Notes: generated by a model not told the origin, from the letters alone. Shown: positions 31,801-40,626, counted from the first letter of the stretch. The stretch: 64,000 nucleotides of DNA from Edwardsiella piscicida (GCF_001896205.1 NZ_MPNU01000001.1:2817467-2881466); one strand, 5' to 3'. A program made the numbers and translations.

Positions 31801-32465
31801 CGGTGTGGATCATCGGCGGCGACGGCTGGGCCTACGATATCGGCTCCTCCGGGCTGGACCACGTGCTGGCCTCCGGGCGCGATGTGAACGTACTGGTCAT
31901 GGATACCGAGGTCTACTCCAACACCGGCGGGCAGATGTCCAAGTCGACCCCGCTGGGCGCCGTGGCCAAGTTTGCCGCCGGTGGCAAGACGATGGCGAAG
32001 AAGGATATCGCCCTGCAGGCCATCGCCTACGGCGATGTCTACGTGGCCCGCATCGCCTTTGGCGCCAACCCGCAGCAAACGCTGGAGGTACTGCGCGAGG
32101 CCGAGGCCTATCCAGGGCCGTCGCTGATCATCGCCTACAGCCACTGTATCGCCCACGGCATCGATATGCGCCAGGGGCTGATGCAGCAGAAGCGGGCGGT
32201 CTACGCCGGCCACTGGCCGCTGATCCGCTATAACCCGGTGCTGCGGGAGCGGCATGTCAATCCGTTCCTCCTCGACAGCCTGCGTCCATCGCTGCCGCTG
32301 CTGGAGTACCGTCAGCATGAAACCCGCTACCAGGCGCTGATGCGCGCCCACCCGCAGGAGGCGCAGCGCATGATGGCGATTGCCCAGCAGGTGGTCGATC
32401 TGAAGTGGGCGGAGTACGAGGCGATGGCGCGCCGCGACGAGCGCGCCTTCCCGGATACGCACTGA
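28884..32465 (+). CDS. nifJ: Pyruvate:flavodoxin/ferredoxin oxidoreductase
   Basis: A 1193-residue single-chain enzyme that converts pyruvate and CoA to acetyl-CoA and CO2 using TPP and Fe-S clusters. It has the conserved YPITPSSTMAE near residue 30, a CoA/domain II region, two ferredoxin-like clusters (CIQCGNCAFVCP near 694; CTGCGLCVEACP near 751) and the TPP domain with CSGCGETPYLK near 829 and GDGWAYDIG near 980. Length matches the YdbK/NifJ norm. The translational coupling with the upstream GltD-like gene suggests a stoichiometric partner that makes it NAD(P)-linked. Confidence 0.95.
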   Translation: MSQPDNDVMIDGNEAAAWVAYKLSEVCAIYPITPSSTMAELADEWASRHITNLWGNVPAIMEMQHEGGAAGTVHGALQAGALSTTFTSSQGLMLMLPNMYKIAGELTSAVFHVASRSLATQGLSIFGDHQDVMAARSTGFAMLSSASVQQAQDLALIAHAATLESRIPFVHFFDGFRTSHEVNKIHTLSEDDLREMIDDELVLAHRARALNPDRPVMRGTAQNPDTYFQGRESVNAYYQRVPGIVERHMARFAELTGRRYRLVEYDGPADARHVVVVMGSAAATLRQTAALLNRDGGSNGVLTLHLYRPFPSEAFLNALPAACQVVTVLDRTKEPGAQGEPLYQDVLATLVYGVQHGLRAALPRLSGGRYGLSSKEFTPAMARAVFEQQQAASARPFFTIGIHDDVSGLSLPWDADWKPEPDDQIRALFFGLGADGTVGANKNSIKIIGGLPDFYAQGYFVYDSRKSGSRTTSHLRFGPRPIDSPYLIGSANFIGCHQFNFVHTLDMLEHARPGATFLLNSPYPAEAVWSHLPAAMQRQIRAKALAFYVIDAAAVAQEVGMGSRINTIMQTCFFALSGVMDKEKAIALIKSSIRKTYGKKGEDVVQKNFLAVDKTLEHLHAVTPPATDTLSEEQGWHLPTTAPRFVREVTAPMLLDRGERIPVSLLPADGTYPTGTTRFEKRNIALEIPAWRPDLCIQCGNCAFVCPHAAIRAKFYHQDLLDGAPQDFRSAPISARGFPETRYTLQVYPEDCTGCGLCVEACPVRHTEAGQPTPQRAISMQDKLPLLEAEKRALAWFEHLPWPNRARVDFSNVRGVQFLEPLFEFSGACSGCGETPYLKTLTQLFGDRMMVANATGCSSIYGGNLPTTPWSHNAEGRGPAWSNSLFEDNAEFGLGFRLAADKHLAMAQSQLQALAPQIGADLVAEILQAPQQQESQICAQRARLQQVRDRLSRLRGAQIDSLLSLLDHLVRRSVWIIGGDGWAYDIGSSGLDHVLASGRDVNVLVMDTEVYSNTGGQMSKSTPLGAVAKFAAGGKTMAKKDIALQAIAYGDVYVARIAFGANPQQTLEVLREAEAYPGPSLIIAYSHCIAHGIDMRQGLMQQKRAVYAGHWPLIRYNPVLRERHVNPFLLDSLRPSLPLLEYRQHETRYQALMRAHPQEAQRMMAIAQQVVDLKWAEYEAMARRDERAFPDTH

Positions 32466-32487
32466 TCCCGCGTGCCTATCCCTCTAC

Positions 32488-32520
32488 AGCACACCGCCCG
32501 GTTCAACCGGGCGGTGTGCT
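32488..32520. terminator. Bidirectional hairpin between nifJ and ygaP
   Basis: A perfect 14-base-pair stem (AGCACACCGCCCGG with CCGGGCGGTGTGCT) with a TTCAA loop lies between the convergent ends of the nifJ and rhodanese genes. The T-run is short (ATTCT), but the stem is strong and the placement fits a shared terminator. Confidence 0.75.
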
Positions 32521-32527
32521 ATTCTCG

Positions 32528-33058
32528 CTATGAGTTCACGCGGCGGTTCCACGGCATCTTCATCAGGAGACGCGCCATACCGCAAAAGCCGCTGATCCCG
32601 GCAAACAGCAGACCGGCGCCGACCACGCCGGAGATCAGGAAGAACCCCGGCGCCACGCCGTAGCCCAAGATAACCCCCAGCAGCACCAGCGCACCGGCGG
32701 CAATCTGTACCTGACGCATCAGCGGCAGGGGCTGACGCCGATCCTCCACCGTCGGCAGACCGGCCTGCTTCCAGGCCGCCAGCCCCCCCTGCATCACATA
32801 GGCCTGGCCCGGCGCCACCCGCGAGGCCAGCAGCGCCGCGTTGCTATCCGAGCGCATCCCGGACTGACACATAAAAATGACCGCCCCCGACGGCGGCGGC
32901 GTCAGCGGCATCCCCTGCTGCCAGGCGGAAAGCGGCGCCAGCGTCGCCTCGGCAACGTGTTCACGCGCATACTCCTGCGCATCGCGGATATCGATCAGCC
33001 GGGCGCCCTGCGCCAGTATCTCGCTGGCCTGACGCGGTGTAAGGGTATTCACCTGCAT
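32528..33058 (-). CDS. ygaP: Membrane rhodanese-family protein YgaP
   Basis: A 176-residue protein with an N-terminal rhodanese domain carrying the catalytic CQSGMRS loop (Cys64), followed by two transmembrane helices of the DUF2892 type (about residues 118-160), as in E. coli YgaP. It transfers sulfane sulfur near the inner membrane. It lies 12 bases after the ygaV-like regulator gene, the same arrangement as E. coli ygaVP. Confidence 0.92.
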   Translation of the reverse strand: MQVNTLTPRQASEILAQGARLIDIRDAQEYAREHVAEATLAPLSAWQQGMPLTPPPSGAVIFMCQSGMRSDSNAALLASRVAPGQAYVMQGGLAAWKQAGLPTVEDRRQPLPLMRQVQIAAGALVLLGVILGYGVAPGFFLISGVVGAGLLFAGISGFCGMARLLMKMPWNRRVNS

Positions 33059-33070
33059 AGCTGCCTCCCG

Positions 33071-33379
33071 TTACGGGCAATAGTGGGTTTTGAGCGTGGC
33101 GATGATCTGGGCGATCGCCGGGTTATGGATCCTGTACCGTACGTGGGTGCCCTCCCGCTCACTGGCGATCAGCCCTTCGGCGCGCATCTTGGCCAGATGT
33201 TGGGAGGTCGCCGAAGGCGTTAGACCGACGGCGCGGGCCAGCTCGCCGGCCCCGGCGCGCGGCTGCCCCAGCAGAATGCACAGGATCAGCAGACGCTGGG
33301 GATGGCCCATGGCCTTCAGCAGCGCCGACGCCCGATCGGCGCTGGCCTGCAGCTGCTGTAGCGAAGGACGTTCTTCCAT
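33071..33379 (-). CDS. ygaV: ArsR-family regulator YgaV
   Basis: A 102-residue ArsR/SmtB-type winged-helix repressor: the LLKAMGHPQRLLILCILL opening, the recognition helix SATSQHLAKMRAEGLI and the terminal KTHYCP match YgaV closely. Two cysteines (in LILCILL and in the C-terminal YCP) correspond to the pair thought to sense sulfide or persulfide in E. coli. The ATG at 33379 has GAGGTGAG upstream. A 36-base imperfect palindrome upstream is the likely operator. Confidence 0.92.
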   Translation of the reverse strand: MEERPSLQQLQASADRASALLKAMGHPQRLLILCILLGQPRAGAGELARAVGLTPSATSQHLAKMRAEGLIASEREGTHVRYRIHNPAIAQIIATLKTHYCP

Positions 33380-33392
33380 CGGCCTCACCTCT

Positions 33393-33428
33393 ATTTTAGC
33401 AAATTCTTAATTAAGCAAATACTAAAAT
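33393..33428. promoter_or_regulatory. Candidate YgaV operator/promoter
   Basis: ATTTTAG (33393-33399) and CTAAAAT (33422-33428) form the outer arms of a 36-base AT-rich imperfect palindrome centred on TTAATTAA, 14 bases upstream of the ygaV start. Such symmetric sites overlapping the promoter are typical ArsR-family operators. Confidence 0.6.
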
Positions 33429-33539
33429 AAAGACGGCGCAGGCGCAAGCGCCGAGGTATCGCCGCGGCGGCAAGCAAACGGGACAGCGTAGAGAACGTCC
33501 CCGCGGCGGGCCTTGGCGCCGCGCGGGGAGACGGTGGGA

Positions 33540-34628
33540 TCAGCGTCCCGCGGAGCGGACCACCGACTCGCCCAGCTGCCATACGGCCATGGCGTAGTGG
33601 GTGCTGTGGTTATAGCGGGTGATCGTGTAGAAGTTGGACAGGCCGTACCAGTACTGGTAACCGCTGCCGACGTCAAGGCGCAGCAGGCTGACCTGACGCT
33701 CGTCCGCCAGCGCGCGCTGGGGCGATAGCCCGGCCTGCGCCAGCTCGCTCACCGAGTAGCGGGTCTTGAAGCCGTTATCCAGCCCCGGCGCCTGGCCGTT
33801 GGCCTGCACCGCGACCGTGGCGCCAGGCGTCCAGCCGTGCCCTTTAAAATAGCTGGCCACGCTGCCGATGGCGTCCACCGGATCCCACAGGTTCACGTGG
33901 CCGTCGCCGTTAAAGTCGACCGCATAGGCCTGAAACGCCGAGGGCATAAACTGACCGTAGCCCATGGCACCGGCGAACGAGCCGCGCAGCGTCAGCGGAT
34001 CCTTCCCCTCCTCACGCGCCATCAGCAGATAGGTTTGCAGCTCGCCGCGGAAGTAGTCGGCGCGGCGCGGGTAGGCGAAGGCCAGCGTGGCCAGCGCATC
34101 GATGATGCGCGTCTTGCCCATCACCCGTCCCCAGCGGGTCTCCACCCCGATGATACCGACGATGATCTCCGGCGGCACCCCGTAGATCTGCTGCGCCCGC
34201 AGCAGCTCGGCATAGTACTGGTTATAAAACTGCACGCCGTTCTGAATGTTGTCCGGCGTAATAAACTTGTCGCGATAGCGCAGCCAGGCGCCGTTTGGCC
34301 CGGCGGCCGGCCGGCCGGTCGGCGCCTGCCGATCCATCAGGCGCAGCACATAGTCCAGACGCTGGGTCTGCGACAGCACCGTCTCCAGCTGGCGGCGCTC
34401 GAATCCATGCTCACGCACCATCGTGTCGATAAACTGGGCGGCGGCGGGGCTATAGACAAAATCGCCGGTCGGCTGATACTGCGCGTGCTCGGGCGCCAGC
34501 GTAAAGCCCCCCGACTGGCTACGGCTCAGCGCCTGCTCCGCCGTCTCCGGCGCCGCGGTTTTCGGTTTATGGCTGCTACAGGCGCTCAGCATCGCTACCA
34601 GGGGGAGCAGCACGATTAATTGACGCAT
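33540..34628 (-). CDS. mltB: Membrane-bound lytic murein transglycosylase B
   Basis: A 362-residue lipoprotein that cleaves peptidoglycan glycan strands to 1,6-anhydro products at the outer membrane. The lipobox LLPLVAMLSAC puts the lipidated Cys at residue 17. The catalytic Glu163 sits in the conserved GVETRWGRVMGKTRIID motif, and GSFAGAMGYGQFMPS and DGHVNLWDPVDAIGSV follow. It aligns almost end to end with E. coli MltB (361 aa). The start at 34628 is chosen to place the lipoprotein signal at the N-terminus; longer frames add an unlikely extension. Confidence 0.95.
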   Translation of the reverse strand: MRQLIVLLPLVAMLSACSSHKPKTAAPETAEQALSRSQSGGFTLAPEHAQYQPTGDFVYSPAAAQFIDTMVREHGFERRQLETVLSQTQRLDYVLRLMDRQAPTGRPAAGPNGAWLRYRDKFITPDNIQNGVQFYNQYYAELLRAQQIYGVPPEIIVGIIGVETRWGRVMGKTRIIDALATLAFAYPRRADYFRGELQTYLLMAREEGKDPLTLRGSFAGAMGYGQFMPSAFQAYAVDFNGDGHVNLWDPVDAIGSVASYFKGHGWTPGATVAVQANGQAPGLDNGFKTRYSVSELAQAGLSPQRALADERQVSLLRLDVGSGYQYWYGLSNFYTITRYNHSTHYAMAVWQLGESVVRSAGR

Positions 34629-35130
34629 TGGACTTCCATTTAACGAGGTCAAAAATAGGGTATCGCTATGGTAGAACATTGCCCGCGGCGAAAACATCCC
34701 CGAAAGCGGTTCCTGGACGCATCGGCGGCGATCGCCGAGCGCCGCCGATGCGTTTGCGCAAACTCTGTCCATCCGCGCCGCGCGGACGCAACCTTTTTCA
34801 CATCGGCCTGCGGACAGGAGATGATTTTTTATAAACCGTTAACAATGGCACATTGTTGATCGCCCTAACGCAGAGTAAAATGGCCGGCGCCGAGGCGGAA
34901 ATACCGCGCCCGGCGCACCGTAGGGCGGCTCAAGCCGCTTTCCGGCTGTGAAAATCGTTACACGTCTATGCCCCCTGCACGTTGCGCAAACGCCGCGGCG
35001 TTTCCCGTTCGGGTGGGGGTCAGCGTCGGCGTAACCCACGTTTTCATACCGCCCGCGATAATCTCAACGCCGTTAACCGTCGCGCCTGTCCCCTGGGGTC
35101 AGCCGCACACCGATCTTCGGGTTATAAAAA
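34629..35130. other. Intergenic region upstream of mltB with strong hairpin
   Basis: No convincing gene is seen in these 502 bases. The main structure is a perfect 13-base-pair inverted repeat, ACGCATCGGCGGC (34717-34729) with GCCGCCGATGCGT (34741-34753), with an 11-base loop, about 90 bases upstream of mltB. It could be in the mltB 5' leader or be a terminator for an unseen short transcript. Confidence 0.5.
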
Positions 35131-35322
35131 ATGAATCAAGTACAAGACGAAACCTATTGGAAATTCTATAACACCGCCAATGGCCAGTGGCGCTGGTGCC
35201 AAGTGGAGTCGACCGGATATATTATTTGCTGCTCTGGCACCACCTTTCGCCAGCGCGCCGACTGTATCCGCGATGCCCAGGCGCACGGCTATGAAAGCCC
35301 TCTGGCGCTGAGCCACGCCTGA
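35131..35322 (+). CDS. Small hypothetical protein, DUF1508/YegP-like pattern
   Basis: A 63-residue ORF. The TYWKFYNTANGQWRWCQVESTGYIICCS segment recalls one repeat of the YegP/DUF1508 fold, and the following RADCIRDAQAHGY helix fits the same pattern; this is a weak resemblance. It has no strong ribosome-binding site. A seven-base-pair hairpin (35337-35356) follows the stop, which supports it being a separate expressed unit. Confidence 0.5.
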   Translation: MNQVQDETYWKFYNTANGQWRWCQVESTGYIICCSGTTFRQRADCIRDAQAHGYESPLALSHA

Positions 35323-35734
35323 GTTTACCGTTTCGGAGGCCGATGTCCCTCGGCCTTCGCACCTTATTCCTTCCCCTATTCTGCTCCCTTTCACCCCCGC
35401 GCTTTTCTGCGCCTTTTAGCGTATTTATTACTATCACATATCTATTAATCAGATAATTCACACCGCCAATACGTTCGCGCTCGATAGCCGTATCCGACCG
35501 ACGATAAACGCGCCATTACCCTGTATTTGCTGCGCCTTCTCTGCTGGTTTATCACGCAATAACGCGTCTCGTTGCATCCTATACAAGCGCAATCAGTGAT
35601 CCTTTCTGCAAGATCGATAAAACATTACCAAATGTAACATCGCGCACGGAGCGCTCCATTATTATTCATAGGCATTGTTGTTTATATGCAAACCCATTTG
35701 TCTGTGCATGAAAAATAAAAGCAAAAGGAATGTT
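35323..35734. other. btsT upstream region
   Basis: Contains the AGGCCGA/TCGGCCT hairpin at 35337-35356 ending the small upstream gene, then AT-rich promoter-like DNA and an AAAGGAA ribosome-binding site for btsT. In E. coli the btsT promoter is activated by the BtsS/BtsR system; no clear BtsR or CRP site was identified by eye. Confidence 0.45.
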
Positions 35735-37846
35735 ATGGATAATCTTGGTAAGTCCCTCCTCTGGATCGCGCTGGCGCTCCTCGGCGCCTTCTCGCTCGGC
35801 TACATCGCCCTGAACCGCGGCGAGCAGATCAATGCGCTGTGGATCGTCGTCGCGGCGGTGTGCGTCTATCTGATCGCTTATCGCTACTATGGGCTCTATA
35901 TCGCCAACCGCGTGCTGGGGGTCGATGCCACGCGCATGACGCCGGCGGTGCGCCACAACGATGGCCTGGACTATGTCCCGACCGATAAGAAGGTGCTGTT
36001 TGGCCACCACTTTGCCGCGATCGCCGGCGCCGGTCCGCTGGTCGGCCCGGTGCTCGCCGCCCAGATGGGCTATCTGCCGGGCATGCTATGGCTGCTGGCG
36101 GGGGTCGTACTGGCCGGTGCGGTGCAGGATTTTATGGTGCTGTTTGTCTCCACCCGCCGCGACGGTCGCTCGCTGGGGGATCTGGTGAAAACCGAGATGG
36201 GCAACACCGCCGGGGTGATCGCCCTGGTGGCCACCTTTATCATCATGGTGATCATCCTGGCGGTGCTGGCGATGATCGTCGTGAAGGCCCTGACCCACAG
36301 CCCGTGGGGGACCTATACCGTCGCCTTTACTATTCCGCTGGCGATCTTCATGGGTATTTATACTCGCTACCTGCGGCCGGGACGCATCGGCGAGGTGTCG
36401 ATCATTGGCCTGGTCTGCCTGATCTTTGCCATCATCTCCGGCGGATGGGTCGCCGAAAGTCCGGTCTGGGGCCCCTATTTTGACTTTAGCGGGGTTCAAC
36501 TGACCTGGATGCTGGTCGGCTACGGCTTTGTCGCCTCGGTGCTGCCGGTATGGCTACTGCTGGCGCCGCGCGACTACCTCTCCACCTTTCTGAAGATCGG
36601 CACCATCGTCGGGCTGGCCATCGGTATCCTGATCATGCGCCCGACCCTGCAGATGCCGGCGCTGACCCGCTTTATCGACGGCAGCGGGCCGGTCTGGGCC
36701 GGGGATCTGTTCCCCTTCCTGTTTATCACCATCGCCTGCGGGGCGGTCTCCGGCTTTCACGCCCTGATCGCCTCGGGAACCACCCCCAAAATGCTGGCCA
36801 ATGAAAATCAGGCCTGCTTTATCGGCTACGGCGGCATGCTGATGGAGTCCTTTGTCGCCATCATGGCGCTGGTCGCCGCCTGCGTCATCGATCCGGGGGT
36901 CTACTTTGCCATGAACAGCCCGCTGGCGATCCTGGCGCCGGCCGGCAGCGCCGACGTGGTGGCCTCCGCCGCCCAGGTGGTCAGCAGCTGGGGCTTCCAC
37001 ATCACGCCGGATGCCCTGAACGCCATCGCCAGCGAGGTGGGCGAACAGAGCATTATCTCCCGCGCCGGCGGCGCGCCGACGCTGGCGGTCGGCATGGCCT
37101 ATATTCTGCACGGCGCCCTCGGTGGGCTGATGGATGTCTCCTTCTGGTATCACTTCGCCATCCTGTTTGAAGCGCTGTTTATCCTGACCGCCGTCGACGC
37201 CGGCACCCGGGCGGCGCGCTTTATGCTGCAGGATCTGCTGGGCGTGATCTCGCCGTCGCTGAAAAAGACCAACTCGCTACCGGCCAACCTGCTGGCGACC
37301 GCGCTGTGCGTGCTGGCCTGGGGCTACTTTCTCCACCAGGGGGTGGTCGACCCCCTCGGCGGGATCAATACCCTGTGGCCGCTGTTCGGCATTGCCAATC
37401 AGATGCTGGCGGGCATGGCACTGATGCTGTGTGCCGTGGTGCTGTTCCGCATGAAGCGCCAGGCCTACGCCTGGGTCGCCCTGCTGCCGACCGCCTGGCT
37501 GCTGATCTGCACCATGAGCGCCGGCTGGGAGAAAACCTTCAGCGCCGATCCGCGGGTCGGCTTCCTCGCCATCGCCAACAAGTTCCAGGCGATGATCGAC
37601 AGCGGCGCCATTCCGGCGCAGTACACCCAGTCGCAGCTGGCGCAGCTGGTCTTTAACAACCGCCTGGACGCCGGGCTCACCCTGTTCTTTATGGTGGTGG
37701 TCGTGGTGCTGGGGCTGTTCTCCCTGAAAACGGCGCTGTCCGCGCTGCGTAACCCGCAGCCCAGCGCGCATGAGGTGCCCTACCAGGCGATGACGCCGCC
37801 GTCGCACGGGGATCATCGGTTGCCTGAGCATCAGCGTCAGGCGTGA
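35735..37846 (+). CDS. btsT: Pyruvate/H+ symporter, CstA family (BtsT-like)
   Basis: A 703-residue inner-membrane carrier with many helices. The invariant [48 protein letters not shown] and [19 protein letters not shown] motifs of the CstA superfamily are present. It is closer to E. coli BtsT (YjiY) than to CstA in the opening [13 protein letters not shown] segment, and it is followed by yjiX and yjiA as in E. coli. It imports pyruvate, which could serve the nearby pyruvate oxidoreductase. The ATG at 35735 is preceded by AAAGGAA. Confidence 0.93.
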   Translation: MDNLGKSLLWIALALLGAFSLGYIALNRGEQINALWIVVAAVCVYLIAYRYYGLYIANRVLGVDATRMTPAVRHNDGLDYVPTDKKVLFGHHFAAIAGAGPLVGPVLAAQMGYLPGMLWLLAGVVLAGAVQDFMVLFVSTRRDGRSLGDLVKTEMGNTAGVIALVATFIIMVIILAVLAMIVVKALTHSPWGTYTVAFTIPLAIFMGIYTRYLRPGRIGEVSIIGLVCLIFAIISGGWVAESPVWGPYFDFSGVQLTWMLVGYGFVASVLPVWLLLAPRDYLSTFLKIGTIVGLAIGILIMRPTLQMPALTRFIDGSGPVWAGDLFPFLFITIACGAVSGFHALIASGTTPKMLANENQACFIGYGGMLMESFVAIMALVAACVIDPGVYFAMNSPLAILAPAGSADVVASAAQVVSSWGFHITPDALNAIASEVGEQSIISRAGGAPTLAVGMAYILHGALGGLMDVSFWYHFAILFEALFILTAVDAGTRAARFMLQDLLGVISPSLKKTNSLPANLLATALCVLAWGYFLHQGVVDPLGGINTLWPLFGIANQMLAGMALMLCAVVLFRMKRQAYAWVALLPTAWLLICTMSAGWEKTFSADPRVGFLAIANKFQAMIDSGAIPAQYTQSQLAQLVFNNRLDAGLTLFFMVVVVVLGLFSLKTALSALRNPQPSAHEVPYQAMTPPSHGDHRLPEHQRQA

Positions 37847-37902
37847 AGGTGGCCACGCCGCGTCGGTACAGCGCGCCGACGCGGCGCAACGAAGGAGGCG
37901 CT

Positions 37903-38100
37903 ATGTTCGATACCCTGGCCAAGGCCGGTAAATACCTCGGGCAGGCAGCCAAGCTAATGGTCGGCGTGCCCGATTACGATAACTATGTCCAGCATATGCG
38001 GCTGACGCACCCCGAGCAGACGCCGATGAGCTATGAGGACTTTTTCCGTGAGCGCCAGGATGCCCGCTACGGCGGCAAAGGCAGCACCCGCTGCTGCTGA
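37903..38100 (+). CDS. yjiX: YbdD/YjiX family small protein
   Basis: A 65-residue protein with the family-specific [20 protein letters not shown] and [22 protein letters not shown] segments. Members always accompany CstA/BtsT carriers; the exact role is unknown but is probably linked to transporter function. GGAGGCGCT precedes the ATG. The Cys-Cys ending is typical. Confidence 0.93.
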   Translation: MFDTLAKAGKYLGQAAKLMVGVPDYDNYVQHMRLTHPEQTPMSYEDFFRERQDARYGGKGSTRCC

Positions 38101-38164
38101 GCGACGGCGCGCGGCGTTATGTATCCGCGGGGCGCCTGCGCGCCCCGCCAACCCGGGAGAGACC

Positions 38165-39205
38165 ATGCAGAGCCCCGTTTCCGTTACCCTGTTGACCGGC
38201 TTCCTCGGCGCCGGCAAAACCACCCTGCTCAACCACTATCTGCGCAGCGGCCCCGATCGGCGCCTGGCCATCGTGGAGAATGAGTTTGGCGCCGTCAACC
38301 TCGACGGCGCCCTGCTGGAGGCCGACGCGTCGGTGTCGGTCACCGAGCTCAGCAACGGCTGCCTCTGCTGCAGCGTGCGCGGCGAGTTCAGCGCAGCGCT
38401 GAGCGATCTGCTGGCCCAGCGCCGCGCCGGGCAGCGCCAGTTCGACCATATCATCATCGAAAGCACCGGCCTGGCCGATCCCGCGCCGATCGTGCAGACC
38501 TTCTTTGTCGAGCCCGCGCTGCGCGATGCCCTGCGTCTGGACGCGGTGATCGCGCTGGCCGACTGTCAGCACCTGCCCCGCCAGCTGGACGAGCATCCCG
38601 TCGCCGCCGCCCAGTTGGGCTTTGCCGATCGCATCCTGCTGACCAAGGCCGATAGGGTCGACGAGGCACAGCGCGAGGCGGTCATCGCCCGGATTCGGCG
38701 CATCAACTCGCGGGCCGAGCTGTATCAGGTCGAGCGCGGTATCTGTCCCGCGGCCCTGTGGCTGAATCTGCACGCCTTTACCCTCAGCGACGATCTCAGC
38801 GTCTCCCGCGGGCTGCATATCGTCACGGCGCACGCCGCGGCGGCGCCGCGCTTTCAGCCGTTCCGCGCCGCGGCGGCCCCTTCCACCGCGGTCGATGACG
38901 CCATTCAGGCGCATCTGCTGGAGGGGGGAGAGCTGGATCTTCAGCGTATCGGCGCCTTTATGGCGCAGTGCGTCGAACGCCACGGCAACGATATGCTGCG
39001 CTATAAGGGGGTATTGGCCATCGCCGATCAGCCTTGCCGCCTGGTGGTACAGGGCATCCATCGGGTGGTCGGCTTTGACTATGGCTCCCCCTGGCCGCCC
39101 GATGCGCCGCGTCGCTCCCAGCTGGTGATCATTGGCCGTCATCTGCCGATAGCGACGCTGCGGGCCGAGTTTAACGCCGCCCAGGGCGGTGAAGGCGCAG
39201 CGTGA
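38165..39205 (+). CDS. yjiA: COG0523/CobW family GTPase YjiA
   Basis: A 346-residue P-loop GTPase. Walker A is GFLGAGKTTLL (residues 12-22), the metal-binding CxCC motif is NGCLCCSVRGE, Walker B/switch is ESTGLADP, and TKAD gives guanine specificity. Homologues bind zinc and other metals. It is longer than E. coli YjiA (318 aa), mainly in the C-terminal part. It is the third gene of the btsT-yjiX-yjiA operon. Confidence 0.92.
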   Translation: MQSPVSVTLLTGFLGAGKTTLLNHYLRSGPDRRLAIVENEFGAVNLDGALLEADASVSVTELSNGCLCCSVRGEFSAALSDLLAQRRAGQRQFDHIIIESTGLADPAPIVQTFFVEPALRDALRLDAVIALADCQHLPRQLDEHPVAAAQLGFADRILLTKADRVDEAQREAVIARIRRINSRAELYQVERGICPAALWLNLHAFTLSDDLSVSRGLHIVTAHAAAAPRFQPFRAAAAPSTAVDDAIQAHLLEGGELDLQRIGAFMAQCVERHGNDMLRYKGVLAIADQPCRLVVQGIHRVVGFDYGSPWPPDAPRRSQLVIIGRHLPIATLRAEFNAAQGGEGAA

Positions 39206-39306
39206 CGCTCCCCGCGGACGCAGAGGCTCAGGACGATGCTCGGTATTCAGGCACAAGCGCGGAGGAGGAGAAACGGCGCAGAGATATAAATATATTGAAT
39301 TAAATA

Positions 39307-39346
39307 ATGCCGCCTATGTCATTAGGCTCGCTGGCATAGGCGGCAT
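39307..39346. repeat. Twelve-base-pair hairpin after yjiA
   Basis: ATGCCGCCTATG (39307-39318) and CATAGGCGGCAT (39335-39346) form a perfect stem with a 16-base loop, 101 bases after yjiA and before the convergent membrane protein gene. There is no T-run. It may protect the mRNA 3' end or act as a terminator with help. Confidence 0.55.
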
Positions 39347-39405
39347 GGGAAACGTCCGAAGACTGTGCGGGAGGTTAAATCAACCTTTACCTGTTTAATA
39401 AACCG

Positions 39406-39645
39406 TTACTCCTTAATGGCACGCTCCACCATCCACGCCAGCGCATATGCGATCATCAGCAGAGGAATATTAATAAATACGTGATACCAGCTATTCATTT
39501 CACCCCAGGCCATTGAACGCACCAGGCTCATTCCGAAGAAAAAAACCACTGTAAACAATAAAGTATAATCACCATGCCCACGATAGACCGGCATGAGAGC
39601 CCAACGCATCGAACCACGAAAACCAGAATAAATTGCCGTCAACAT
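39406..39645 (-). CDS. Small inner-membrane protein, 79 aa
   Basis: A 79-residue ORF with two hydrophobic segments (about residues 27-44 and 53-72) and a basic Arg-rich first loop, so probably a two-helix membrane protein. An AGGAGAAA ribosome-binding site precedes the ATG. I do not recognise the family. Confidence 0.6.
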   Translation of the reverse strand: MLTAIYSGFRGSMRWALMPVYRGHGDYTLLFTVVFFFGMSLVRSMAWGEMNSWYHVFINIPLLMIAYALAWMVERAIKE

Positions 39646-40306
39646 AATATTTCTCCTTGGATTAAACAGAACCTATACCTTTTGGTTCTAAGACGACTCA
39701 TTAATCTCACGATAAAATGTGGCGTTCAAGTCAAAACCCAGAAATTAACGCTGACAATAGAATTTGTCGTAATCGGCTTATAGTTATAAGTTTTGCTAAT
39801 TATGGAATTTTATGCAGATCGCCTGTGCGAATATTCTACAACGTCGCCGATGTAATCCGCTTCTCAGCCTCCCCCGCCGCATAGATGTGGTAAAAACGTG
39901 CGTAAATAAGCATATCCATAGGTGTACGCCAGCGCGTACGCCGACGACCAAAGAAATGCCGACGACGCTGGCGGGTTGCAACGCATTTCACAAATCTATA
40001 TGTTCGCTAAAGTAATAATGATTACACTAAATAGTGTTCCGCGCAGCGTCGGAACACCGCCTCTCGTCAGCGCGGGCCGCACGCCGCGTCAGACGAAGGC
40101 ACGTCGGGTCGGCGTCGGTAGGAATAGGGGAAAAAACAATAAATTATCTCTATCTTCCCCTAGGCACCCCGCGGACATCGCGGCGGCGCACCACCGCGCC
40201 GACACTCGTTTTTTTAACGCACGGTACGTTTCTGCGTTTCGGACCGGGGAGCACCCGCCATCCGTGGCGATGTCGCCTCCCGCCGACGATTCATTCGAGG
40301 CTACAC
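39646..40306. other. Long intergenic region
   Basis: No gene I would defend lies in these 661 bases. A 14-base palindrome ACACTA-AA-TAGTGT at 40024-40037 looks like a repressor operator. The left part is AT-rich; the right part is GC-rich and carries only short overlapping frames without good starts. Confidence 0.45.
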
Positions 40307-40516
40307 ATGCAACAGTTTCTCTGCCGTTATGACCGTATTCTCACCCTGAGAGAGGAAAACACCGGGAAAACCACCGCCAGCAAAGAGCAAGGCGCCTTTG
40401 TCATCAGCGCGGAGTCGCGCCCCAAGGCGATGATGAAGGCCAACGCTCGCCTGGCGGCGATGATCGATCTGCATAGCACCTACCATTTGACCAGCGTCGA
40501 CTGCTGTACCGCCTAG
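40307..40516 (+). CDS. Small hypothetical protein, 69 aa
   Basis: A 69-residue soluble ORF starting at an ATG with GAGG upstream. It has the composition of an enterobacterial orphan protein: an N-terminal beta-rich part, a central Lys/Ala helix (RPKAMMKANARLAAMIDL) and two adjacent cysteines near the end. No domain is recognised. Confidence 0.5.
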   Translation: MQQFLCRYDRILTLREENTGKTTASKEQGAFVISAESRPKAMMKANARLAAMIDLHSTYHLTSVDCCTA

Positions 40517-40594
40517 CGCTCCGTCCGGGCGCCGCGGAGAAGTGCTGTCCCGACAGGCCGTGCGCAGCCCGGCTTGGCGGTGAGGCTACGCCGG

Positions 40595-40626
40595 AAAAAA
40601 GGTCGCCGCGAGACGCTCCGCGACCT
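40595..40626 (-). terminator. Minus-strand intrinsic terminator upstream of leuE
   Basis: AGGTCGC (40600-40606) pairs with GCGACCT (40620-40626); on the minus strand the hairpin is followed by a run of T residues (40595-40600). No annotated minus-strand gene lies upstream of it before leuE, which is transcribed the other way, so it may end a short RNA of roughly 70-100 bases. Confidence 0.6.

Noticed and set aside
35131-40516. The two small hypothetical genes as duplicates of each other
   Set aside because: Their sequences share no convincing alignment beyond size.
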